Below, in pieces: positions 1 through 5,740 of a stretch of DNA of 6,496 bases (positions are counted from its first letter, which is position 1; each line of letters starts with the position of its first letter). The notes under the pieces were generated by a model that was not told where the DNA came from, made no database searches, and saw nothing but the letters and a program-made list of their open reading frames with translations. Source of the DNA: Firmicutes bacterium HGW-Firmicutes-10 (GTDB lineage Bacteria; Bacillota_I; Bacilli_A; Erysipelotrichales; Erysipelotrichaceae); NCBI GenBank assembly GCA_002841605.1, contig PHAF01000097.1, positions 1 to 6,496 on the forward strand, in the 5' to 3' direction. A program made the position numbers and the translations under genes.

Positions 1-550
1 GGTGCGCTAAGGATTTGAGCATGTTCATAACTTCCAACCCATTATCATGATCCAAATTTCCGGTAGGTTCATCTGCCAGAATAATTGAACTGGGTTTTAG
101 GAATAATCGGGCAATGGCGACCCGTTGTTGCTCTCCACCGGACAGTGTGTAAATAAGGGTCTTTAAATCTATGTCAAGATGTACTTTAGTTAGTGCTTCT
201 TTCATTAATGCTCTTTTATTGGGATGCTTAACAAAGCGTAAGGCAATCGCAAGGTTATACTCAACGGACTCATGATCGATCAGAGCATAATTTTGAAACA
301 GGTAGGACAGTTGATTTCGATAAAGAAGCAAACGTGTTGTTGAGTTTTTAAACGGCTGTTCGACAACCTCTATATTCACTTCGCCGGAATCCGGCTTTTC
401 CAGTCCGCCGATAATGTTCAACAATGTGGACTTACCACACCCGGAAGGTCCGGTTATCGCGGTTAATGTTCCTTGCTTTATTTCAAAACTGAGTTGATCC
501 AGCACTTTCTTTGTGCCGAAACTCTTCGATACCTGATGAAACGTTATCAT
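1..550 (-). CDS. ABC transporter ATP-binding protein, lactococcin-972 export/immunity type (3' end outside window)
   Basis: ATPase subunit that should power the adjacent 692-residue membrane protein from the cytosolic face. The first 183 residues are present. The Walker A motif GPSGCGKST is at about residues 34-42, the Q-loop YLFQNYALID at about 83-92, the signature LSGGEQQRVAIAR at about 136-148, and Walker B IILADEPTGNLD at about 156-167. All catalytic motifs look intact. The H-loop and C-terminus lie beyond the left edge; the family is usually about 210-220 residues long. The Q-loop wording and the short 'LSGGEQQRVAIARLFLKP' stretch resemble the putative bacteriocin-export ATPases of the lactococcin 972 group (TIGR03608), a branch of the LolD/MacB-like ATPases. 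The ATG follows the stop of the membrane gene after one base (TAG-T-ATG). Its ribosome site GAGGGGG sits inside the end of that gene, so translation is probably coupled. The ATPase class is certain; the bacteriocin link rests on recall of family motifs and on the partner gene. Confidence 0.93.
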   Translation of the reverse strand, partial: MITFHQVSKSFGTKKVLDQLSFEIKQGTLTAITGPSGCGKSTLLNIIGGLEKPDSGEVNIEVVEQPFKNSTTRLLLYRNQLSYLFQNYALIDHESVEYNLAIALRFVKHPNKRALMKEALTKVHLDIDLKTLIYTLSGGEQQRVAIARLFLKPSSIILADEPTGNLDHDNGLEVMNMLKSLAH

Positions 551-551
551 A

Positions 552-2630
552 CTATATCCCCCTCTTTACAATACCGCTTAAGCGGCTTTCAATGAATCTT
601 GACATTAACAGAAACAATGATATTTCCAACAGGGCTATCAAGGCAGAGGCCAACAGTGTGATGGTCCAGTCTTGATTTACAAAGAAGCGATGAGCCAACA
701 ATATGATGACTTGAGTAATGAACATCTGAATTAATAATGGTTCTAACAGTGTTTGCCAAGATCGGATGCCAAAGGTATACTTAATCGCACAAATTCGCTT
801 TCTTGAGTCAAACAACATCAAATAGATTCCCGCAAGTACACTTAAAATCATCAAGAAGTAGATGATGATAAGCAGAATCGACTGTGCAAGCTGTCCAATC
901 ATGCTCTCAATCTGTTTATCCATTTCCACTGCTAAGTTTACCATCATCACTCGATTCTTTGAAACAAAGGGATCGACTGTCTCGATGATGACCGAGGAAA
1001 GATTCGCATCTTCTAATTCAAAGAATACATTGAATATAGGAAAAGTTGCGTCGTAGGGTATTAGAATGAAATTCTTATCTAAGTCATTCACTTCGGGCGG
1101 ATCATAGGTGTAGAAATAAGGAGTTATGGTAACGTTAGTATCCGTATAGATGACCGTCAAATCCTTACAGTCACTTAATGTAGCAATCAGATTTCGACAG
1201 TTATCAGGTGACTGACTGAGATAATCAACAATCGTTTCTTTTAAGGATTGACTGACAATGATCGTTGATTCATTCACGGATGCGGGATCGATCAAGTTCC
1301 CTTGTTCATCCATCAGTTTTTGACTTCGGATATAGTTACGATTAACGTATGCCCGATATGGTCCCAGTTCTTCCGACCCTTCCACCACTGAGTAAGTCAT
1401 TGCCAACGCATTGGACGATTCATTCAATATCGGATAGATCTGCTCACTGGCACGTAACAACTGATCAAATGAATCACTTTGTGCAGTCAATGTATAAGAA
1501 TCACTGAACATTTGACTGTAGGTTCGGTTTGTCTGAATCATTGAGCCAAGATAATCAACGAAGAAAATTGTATTGGTGATGGGTTTTAATACCAATAGCA
1601 GAATCAAGACTTTGACCATCGTCATAATCCAAATGAAACCATCGTTTCTTCCGTAGTTTTTCAGTACATCCGCAGGTCGGATAAGTGATAGTACGACTCC
1701 CGATAGTGACACAATTATAAATATGAAGCTGATCACAATCAAGAACAAGGATAAAAAGTGAGGCAGAACATCAAGTGCAAAGTTTAAACTAAGGTTGTTT
1801 GTGATCACAAATACGATAAAATAAATCGGCAGAATCAATAGCAATCCAATGGTAAGCATATCTTTGGTTTGTTCAAAGGCAATGCTCAGAGAAGAAAAAC
1901 CATGAAGTCGCTTAACAGCGGTATCCTTTCGCTTAGAATAGGAAACATACACCGTAATGATGATTAACAAAAAGGACACGATGACGATCATCCAGTTTTG
2001 TAACAGTGTATTTACCATAATCTGAAAAGATATTTGTGAATTATTTTCCGGAATCTCTGGTTGATTATAGGGAAGTAAGTAAGTCTGTGTCAACATTTGA
2101 AAGTCATTGCGAAACTTCTCAATCATCTGAGGAAAACCGCCGACCCTAACCACCCCCGAAAAACTCTCACCGTCATACAAATCAATCGGCGCTAAATAGA
2201 ACTTCCAGCCAATATCCATGATTTCGATATGTAGCGGATTTGAGGTACTGTTGGAGATGGGTTGTTGAATCTGATTGAACTCACTTAAACTAAGTTTGCG
2301 ACTAAGCGGAAGTATATCCAGGTATTTGGGATCACTTAAAATCAGAAAAACGACTGACGAATCAGAAGCATTCGCTGTAATTAACGAATCCGTGGAACTG
2401 TAAAAGACATTGACGTCATACTGTTCTGCCAATTGTTTCAATATCTGGATGCCGCGATTGGTATCATTGAGACCATTAATCAAAAACTCACCGACACTCG
2501 CGGATTGCGAACGTAGGACATTGTGGTATGAAGCGGCCTGTTGCCGTAAGAGCATTTGCTTTGCGGGTGTTACTAAAAATGTCAACAGCAGCCCAAATAG
2601 CAGTGCCAGTATTAGTTGTCTGGATTTCAT
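552..2630 (-). CDS. Bacteriocin-associated integral membrane protein (DUF1430-like ABC permease/putative immunity)
   Basis: Membrane subunit of the ABC pair. I see eight hydrophobic segments: about residues 5-22 (N-terminal anchor), 212-230, 259-279, 291-317, 333-357, 581-606, 631-650 and 655-678. The two large loops, about 25-210 and 360-580, should lie outside the cell. Two cytosolic turns look alike, AVKRLHGFSS (238-247) and AIKYTFGIRS (615-624). They follow the second and sixth helices and are likely contact points for the ATPase, indicating an internally duplicated FtsX/MacB-like fold. Length and layout match the 'bacteriocin-associated integral membrane (putative immunity)' family, TIGR01654, found beside lactococcin-972-like bacteriocins. 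Cys478 and Cys488 in the second outer loop could form a disulfide. The ATG at 2630 is preceded by AAGGGGG, spaced five bases. No bacteriocin precursor is seen upstream. Whether it exports a peptide, protects from one, or acts in envelope stress cannot be decided from sequence. Confidence 0.85.
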   Translation of the reverse strand: MKSRQLILALLFGLLLTFLVTPAKQMLLRQQAASYHNVLRSQSASVGEFLINGLNDTNRGIQILKQLAEQYDVNVFYSSTDSLITANASDSSVVFLILSDPKYLDILPLSRKLSLSEFNQIQQPISNSTSNPLHIEIMDIGWKFYLAPIDLYDGESFSGVVRVGGFPQMIEKFRNDFQMLTQTYLLPYNQPEIPENNSQISFQIMVNTLLQNWMIVIVSFLLIIITVYVSYSKRKDTAVKRLHGFSSLSIAFEQTKDMLTIGLLLILPIYFIVFVITNNLSLNFALDVLPHFLSLFLIVISFIFIIVSLSGVVLSLIRPADVLKNYGRNDGFIWIMTMVKVLILLLVLKPITNTIFFVDYLGSMIQTNRTYSQMFSDSYTLTAQSDSFDQLLRASEQIYPILNESSNALAMTYSVVEGSEELGPYRAYVNRNYIRSQKLMDEQGNLIDPASVNESTIIVSQSLKETIVDYLSQSPDNCRNLIATLSDCKDLTVIYTDTNVTITPYFYTYDPPEVNDLDKNFILIPYDATFPIFNVFFELEDANLSSVIIETVDPFVSKNRVMMVNLAVEMDKQIESMIGQLAQSILLIIIYFLMILSVLAGIYLMLFDSRKRICAIKYTFGIRSWQTLLEPLLIQMFITQVIILLAHRFFVNQDWTITLLASALIALLEISLFLLMSRFIESRLSGIVKRGI

Positions 2631-2668
2631 TGCTTCCCCCTTGCAATCTAGTCAAGATTATTTCTTAT

Positions 2669-2695
2669 ATTCTAGACATTAATCTACTTTGGCAA
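2669..2695 (-). promoter_or_regulatory. Weak candidate promoter of the ABC operon
   Basis: On the minus strand TTGCCA (2690-2695) and TAGAAT (2669-2674) are separated by 15 bases, about 39 bases before the ATG at 2630. The spacing is short and the -35 box imperfect. No better pair was found between the corA stop and this gene. The inverted arms AGATTA/TAATCT flank the -10 region and could be an operator. Confidence 0.25.
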
Positions 2696-2799
2696 TATTC
2701 AGTCAGGATGTTAGAATCCAATTATTATCAATTACTGTAGAAAAATAGAAATCATGTTTCATTCAATAATGATGACAATAAACACTTGCATCTTAATAT

Positions 2800-2849
2800 A
2801 AGAAATAAACGTCATTCCGTCTATGACTTTGTTTAGTCATCTATTTCTT
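2800..2849 (-). terminator. Nested hairpins after corA, possible weak terminator
   Basis: Just after the corA stop, AAGAAATA (2842-2849, read on the minus strand) can pair with TATTTCTT (2800-2807). Inside lie ATGACT/AGTCAT arms (2835-2840 with 2823-2828, loop of six). A competing GTCAT/ATGAC pair (2823-2827 with 2811-2815) is followed on the minus strand by U-rich sequence. Stems are short and AT-rich, and there is no clean U-tract. A termination role is plausible but weak, and read-through into the ABC operon is possible. Confidence 0.35.
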
Positions 2850-2851
2850 TT

Positions 2852-3925
2852 CTAAAACCATTTTTTCTTCTTAAAAAACACAATCATGCTAATGACGATT
2901 ATGAAACTGATACTGAGAAAGATAGGTATGGCATTGGGATCTTTCATCCCCGGAAAATGTGTGAAGTTCATACCATAAAAACCAGTCATGAAATTTAACG
3001 GGATGAAAAGCGCTGTGAAAACAGTTAAAACGGCCATTATGTGGTTGAGTTTATTGCCTGTGTTGAGCATATTGATTTCATAAATGTTATTGACCATTTC
3101 TCGATACAAACCAACGAGATCGTTGACATGATTGACGTGATCGCTGACATCTGAGAGATAGACTTTCACTTCACTTGAAATCCAATCAGTTTCTTCACTT
3201 TGAAGTTCGACCATAATATCCTTAAATGGAATAACGGATGCTCGGATCAGCAACAGTTGTTTTCTAAGCTTAAAGAGACGATCCATAGCAACCTTGGTAG
3301 CTTCAACTGTCAACTGCTCATGTTCATCCACTTCATCGCCTATTGAAGCGAGTATTTCCAATTGATTATCCACAAGCGCATCCAACAAGACATAGTATAA
3401 ATAATCTGCACCACGAGTTCTGATCTTCCCAACATTTTCCTTCAAGCGACGTCTTACATCATCAAATACATCCCCTTCGTTTTCTTGGAAGGTGATGACG
3501 ATATTTTTTAAAAGCAGAATTGACAGATGCTCATGTAACACTTCATCGGAATTTTTATCTGATCGACCAACTTTAGGATCAGCACGATAGATCATCTTAA
3601 AAATAGAAAACAAGTAATTATCAGTAAATTCAATTTTGCACCGTTGTGATACTTGTACAATATCTTCAAGAACGAGAAGTGAAAAACCGAATATTTCTCC
3701 GATTTTTATGATGGTTTCGACCACGTTAAGTCCGATAATATTGATCCATTTTATATTTGATGAATCCTTCATCACCATGATTTCGGATCCGAAATCCGCA
3801 TCGCCATACGTTTTGAATTTGATGGATTCTTTGTTATATGAAAAAACTTCTATGATTGTTTTGTCATTGTTGAAATCACCCGTGTAGATCACTGATTCTG
3901 GATGATTTAATTTAGTTCGTTTCAT
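2852..3925 (-). CDS. corA: CorA family magnesium/cobalt transport protein
   Basis: Homopentameric divalent-cation channel of the inner membrane that takes up Mg2+ (and Co2+). From the start chosen here it has 357 residues, close to the 351 of Thermotoga maritima CorA. Family wording is visible throughout: VIYTGDF near the N-terminus, WINIIGL (60-66), LVLEDIVQVSQRCKIEF (84-100), ADYLYYVLLDALVD (173-186), then a long helical stalk. The selectivity signature YGMNF is at about 317-321, with membrane helices at about 297-316 and 333-351. The basic tail FKKKKWF is almost the same as in the Thermotoga protein. Asp88 in LVLED and the LSDVSDH segment (258-264) match the regions that form its regulatory Mg2+ site. 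An ATG 33 bases upstream (3958) is in frame, but I prefer 3925 because GAGG lies seven bases before it, whereas 3958 has only a weak AGG. It appears to be a single-gene unit. Confidence 0.95.
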   Translation of the reverse strand: MKRTKLNHPESVIYTGDFNNDKTIIEVFSYNKESIKFKTYGDADFGSEIMVMKDSSNIKWINIIGLNVVETIIKIGEIFGFSLLVLEDIVQVSQRCKIEFTDNYLFSIFKMIYRADPKVGRSDKNSDEVLHEHLSILLLKNIVITFQENEGDVFDDVRRRLKENVGKIRTRGADYLYYVLLDALVDNQLEILASIGDEVDEHEQLTVEATKVAMDRLFKLRKQLLLIRASVIPFKDIMVELQSEETDWISSEVKVYLSDVSDHVNHVNDLVGLYREMVNNIYEINMLNTGNKLNHIMAVLTVFTALFIPLNFMTGFYGMNFTHFPGMKDPNAIPIFLSISFIIVISMIVFFKKKKWF

Positions 3926-3979
3926 TTTGCATCCTCGATTTCTTAATTTCATCGACATGCCTAAGCAATCGCTAATCCT

Positions 3980-4008
3980 ATTATAACCGATATTTTACAT
4001 CAATTAAT
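3980..4008 (-). promoter_or_regulatory. Probable corA promoter (consensus -10, weak -35)
   Basis: A perfect TATAAT is read on the minus strand at 3980-3985, about 55 bases before the preferred corA start. The -35 position holds only TTAATT or ATTAAT (about 4002-4008). TTGATG is present but just 12 bases away, too close to pair. I see no Mg2+ riboswitch-like leader; the leader is only about 50 bases. Confidence 0.5.
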
Positions 4009-4011
4009 ACA

Positions 4012-4221
4012 TTGCCATTAATTCACTTTTCTTATGAGGTTTGCCAGAGATGCAAGCAGCCACTTCTGTACTCATATCGCTTAATCTTGAAAGTATTCCA
4101 TAATCCTCGTGTTGAAACGACACAAAATTGTCATATTCCGCTCATTCCCTTCAAACATCAACACAGACATTTTTCTACACTTCCCGATAAGAATATTTTA
4201 AGACAGCTTCATAATCACTGA
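4012..4221 (+). pseudogene. Possible decayed zinc-ribbon fragment (transposase-like N-terminus)
   Basis: A 69-codon frame opens at a TTG and ends at TGA, without a ribosome site. It contains one clear zinc knuckle, CQRC (residues 11-14), followed by PLLYSYR. About 40 residues later IPLIPFKHQHRHFSTLPDKN resembles the 'rFkCkhCgrtFstLPd' stretch of zinc-ribbon proteins linked to insertion sequences (DUF6431-like), but with the second cysteine pair lost. I read it as a remnant of such an N-terminus with no catalytic part left. It could equally be a chance frame. It fills most of the 318 bases between corA and the next gene, where nothing else was recognised apart from the corA promoter. Confidence 0.22.
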
Positions 4222-4276
4222 CCTAGTTTTATTAATAAATTGAACAAAGTCTAAGAATGTATTTAAAGTTATTTTT

Positions 4277-4495
4277 TTACTCCTTAATAAAATCGTCAGG
4301 TGACGCTCCTGAAATAGCAACAAATCCGTAAACTAACGATAAAACGAACGAGACAAAAAACACACCTAATTTATTATCGACTAATTTCGAGTTTTTCCTA
4401 TAGAAGTATTTAAAAGACGAAATTGTTTTAAACAAAACAAAAATAATAAACGAAAAAATCGCTACATTAATAATCAAATCAAAAAGATTTTTCAT
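4277..4495 (-). CDS. Small two-helix membrane protein of unknown function
   Basis: This 72-residue protein is not recognised. It has two hydrophobic segments, about residues 5-26 (LIINVAIFSFIIFVLF core) and 43-63 (LGVFFVSFVLSLVYGFVAIS). They are joined by a basic, aromatic linker (KYFYRKNSK) that should be cytosolic, giving a hairpin with both ends outside; the tail is acidic (SPDDFIKE). The start at 4495 is well supported: a perfect GGAGG lies seven bases before ATG, and a near-consensus promoter sits just upstream. The longer in-frame ATG at 4579 is upstream of that promoter and cannot be on its transcript. The frame is AT-rich like its flanks. No clear terminator follows. It could be a small regulator of a membrane complex, an immunity-like protein or a holin-like toxin; nothing seen separates these. 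Confidence 0.65.
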   Translation of the reverse strand: MKNLFDLIINVAIFSFIIFVLFKTISSFKYFYRKNSKLVDNKLGVFFVSFVLSLVYGFVAISGASPDDFIKE

Positions 4496-4523
4496 TAGTT
4501 TACCTCCCCCATCCTTAAGTTTT

Positions 4524-4551
4524 ATTATATATAAGATATGAGTATAGTCAA
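4524..4551 (-). promoter_or_regulatory. Strong sigma-A-type promoter for the 72-residue membrane protein
   Basis: On the minus strand TTGACT (4546-4551) and TATAAT (4524-4529) are separated by 16 bases. Transcription should begin near 4517, leaving a leader of about 20 bases that carries GGAGG. This is the best promoter in the window and fixes the start of the gene at 4495. Confidence 0.75.
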
Positions 4552-4582
4552 TATTCCTTTGCAAGCTATCAAAATTCATCCT

Positions 4583-4678
4583 TCACACTTTTAAATCGTT
4601 GTTACTTTTTGCTTTTAACATTATTTCTTGAGCGTTTTCAATGTCATTTAGTACACTATCACATAACTGATTGTTCAC
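4583..4678 (-). other. Short open frame upstream of, and in phase with, the membrane protein
   Basis: A GTG-initiated frame of 31 codons encodes a polar, helix-like peptide (NQLCDSVLNDIENAQEIMLK in the middle) and ends at TGA. The same phase then stays open from 4582 through the membrane gene down to 4277. Only this one TGA separates the two parts. The ribosome site is poor (AAGG about 12 bases upstream). It may be a tiny gene, the broken 5' half of an older longer gene, or chance. I do not recognise it. Confidence 0.15.
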
Positions 4679-4682
4679 ATTA

Positions 4683-4711
4683 TTTACTATGCCTTTTTCC
4701 TATGATACTAT
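4683..4711 (+). promoter_or_regulatory. Candidate promoter for the zinc-ribbon membrane protein
   Basis: TTTACT (4683-4688) and TACTAT (4706-4711) are spaced 17 bases, with a TG one base before the -10 (extended -10 type). Transcription would start near 4718, about 22 bases before the ATG at 4740 and just upstream of its GGGGGA ribosome site. Confidence 0.45.
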
Positions 4712-4739
4712 TGAACCATAATGAAATGGGGGAAATATA

Positions 4740-5072
4740 ATGAGTGAAATACTGATATGCAAGAGTTGTAAGTCTGCTTTTGGTGGAGATCGGCAATCAA
4801 CGGTTAATTGTCCTGATTGCAAGGGCAGTTTATTACCACTACAAGTCTCAACAGATGACTGGCGCAGTTTTAGTAATGAGCAGAAAGAAAGTATCAAGGA
4901 GAAGTTTTTGGATGATCTGAAGAAAAGTGAAGGCAGTTTGAGTCCTTATCATGTCATGGAATCATATATGAAAAATATGGACAAGAACATTCAAACGATT
5001 AAAAATATCATGGTCTTCTTTACAGTTTTATGGGGGATACTTGCTCTTATATTCATATTATCCATTGGGTAG
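4740..5072 (+). CDS. Zinc-ribbon protein with C-terminal membrane anchor
   Basis: This 110-residue protein is not assigned to a named family. Residues 7-27 form a compact zinc ribbon with two knuckles, CKSC (7-10) and CPDC (24-27), each followed by K and S/G as in rubredoxin-like folds. A charged helical linker follows (about 45-90, containing EQKESIKEKFLDDLKKSEG), then one hydrophobic segment at about 89-109 ending two residues from the C-terminus. The zinc end should be cytosolic, with the protein tail-anchored in the membrane. The ATG is preceded by GGGGGA at six bases. It is a single-gene unit between its own promoter and a strong terminator. Proteins of this build often sense or bind partners at the membrane, but no partner is encoded beside it. 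All four cysteines are present, so it looks intact. Confidence 0.75.
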   Translation: MSEILICKSCKSAFGGDRQSTVNCPDCKGSLLPLQVSTDDWRSFSNEQKESIKEKFLDDLKKSEGSLSPYHVMESYMKNMDKNIQTIKNIMVFFTVLWGILALIFILSIG

Positions 5073-5116
5073 TTTATTTAGTTTTTATCTTCCTTTTTGT
5101 TTCATATTTCAAGTTA

Positions 5117-5156
5117 AATGCCAATACTCTTTAGGGTACTGGCATTCTTTATTATT
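5117..5156 (+). terminator. Strong intrinsic terminator after the zinc-ribbon gene
   Basis: Arms 5117-5129 and 5134-5146 pair over 13 positions with one A/C mismatch and one G-U pair. The loop is TTTA, and the stem is followed by CTTTATTATT. It closes the plus-strand gene ending at 5072. The hairpin also lies just past the stop of the methyltransferase remnant on the other strand, so it may once have served both directions. Confidence 0.85.
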
Positions 5157-5432
5157 GGATTATCTCTGCGTTCATTCCAAAGTGTTCTTCCCAACGTTTT
5201 ACAATCACATCCACATAATTTAGATTGAGCTTCATGTAGAGTAACACCCGGTCCAACTGATTCGCCCCCATCAACGTCGAACCACCTCACCTAGACGATT
5301 CAAACCACACTTCTTTGCATTGTTACTTTTTCTGATGAGCTATCCATTTGAAATAATGGTTGAATGAAATTCGCTAACAGACAACGTGTACTCAAACAAA
5401 TCGATTATTGATTTTAATCGGCGATGAAGCAT
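5152..5432 (-). pseudogene. Degraded C-terminal fragment of a beta-class DNA methyltransferase
   Basis: Read on the minus strand, 5286-5152 encodes GGSTLMGANQLDR, a short variable stretch, then NLNYVDVIVKRWEEHFGMNA and a stop. This fits the C-terminus of N6-adenine/N4-cytosine methyltransferases, where the S-adenosylmethionine motif 'DxFGGSGSTL' is followed by 'mELdpkYvDVIikRWEe'. Upstream in another phase, 5432-5343 encodes LFEYTLSVSEFHSTIISNG, matching the usual 'WEydkPSrseFHPTMKPvG' segment. A TAG at 5340-5342 interrupts it, then LIRKSNNAKKCGL continues like 'LI.nSskKGglVlDlF'. A frameshift near 5290-5305 joins the two phases, and the core of motif I is lost. The catalytic DPPY-type motif and target-recognition region are absent. 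This is a non-functional remnant, likely from a prophage or restriction-modification unit. The assignment is by motif recall, without a database search. Confidence 0.65.
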
Positions 5433-5447
5433 TATGATTCTAATACT

Positions 5448-5467
5448 TCAATAGATCAATCTATTGA
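5448..5467. repeat. Perfect 20-bp palindrome
   Basis: Arms TCAATAGAT (5448-5456) and ATCTATTGA (5459-5467) are exact inverted copies separated by CA. A second, shorter inverted pair CGATTA/TAATCG with a seven-base loop lies at 5402-5420. There is no U-tract, so a terminator is unlikely. The shape suits a dimeric repressor operator, but no promoter overlaps it and no regulator is linked. Confidence 0.5.
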
Positions 5468-5653
5468 TGGGATCATGTTCTTCTTTGACTATAAATTTTT
5501 ATTAGTAACTGCTGTTCATTGCTCTGCTGACTCTATAGCACTCGCTATTTGAGTAGCTTTATGTTTGATATTATCTATAATCAGAAAATGTTCCTTTATA
5601 CATTCACCATGGAAAGATGCTTAACTCAATATCGCAATTTATGAGGTTAATGA

Positions 5654-5681
5654 TTGAACTTTGGTGTAATATTAATACATA
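5654..5681 (+). promoter_or_regulatory. Weak candidate promoter for the sigma/anti-sigma operon
   Basis: TTGAAC (5654-5659) and TACATA (5676-5681) are separated by 16 bases, about 60 bases before the ATG at 5741. The match is imperfect. A TTGACT (5691-5696) and a TATATA (5720-5725) are also present but 23 bases apart. No clear self-recognised ECF promoter (AAC ... CGT type) was found. Confidence 0.25.
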
Positions 5682-5740
5682 TACAAGAATTTGACTGTCT
5701 TTTTTGATACTTACAACGTTATATAAGTAAGAGGGATGCT

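Larger units (their letters stand above)
5433..5740. other. Gene-free stretch before the sigma factor
   Basis: No convincing gene is seen. It holds a perfect 20-bp palindrome (5448-5467) and a weak minus-strand frame without start or ribosome site (5516-5620, containing ECIKEHFLIIDNIKHKATQI). The sigma-factor promoter region is at the right end. With the neighbouring methyltransferase debris it looks like decayed inserted DNA. Confidence 0.4.

Noticed and set aside
862..1056. Plus-strand open frame of 64 codons
   Set aside because: Lies antisense inside the 692-residue membrane gene; no ribosome site, and its composition is a mirror of the real gene.
2410..2740. Two overlapping plus-strand frames that might have been a bacteriocin precursor
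   Set aside because: Mostly antisense to the start of the membrane gene, without a secretion signal, ribosome site or family resemblance.
3636..3887. Plus-strand frame of 83 codons
   Set aside because: Antisense to corA, whose protein is clearly conserved; no start signals.
4496..4579. N-terminal extension of the small membrane protein from the ATG at 4579
   Set aside because: The promoter at 4524-4551 lies inside it, and the start at 4495 has the perfect ribosome site.
4583..4585. TGA read as tryptophan (mycoplasma-type code)
   Set aside because: TGG is used for tryptophan in several genes, and TGA properly ends the sigma factor at its overlap with the next gene.
4700..4897. Minus-strand frame of 65 codons
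   Set aside because: Antisense to the zinc-ribbon gene and its promoter; no ribosome site.
5041..5223. Plus-strand frame of 60 codons
   Set aside because: Starts in the end of the zinc-ribbon gene and runs through its strong terminator and the methyltransferase remnant.
4598..5331. Shared TTGTTACTTTTT near 4598 and 5320 as a direct repeat
   Set aside because: Only 12 AT-rich bases with unrelated flanks; chance is the simpler explanation.
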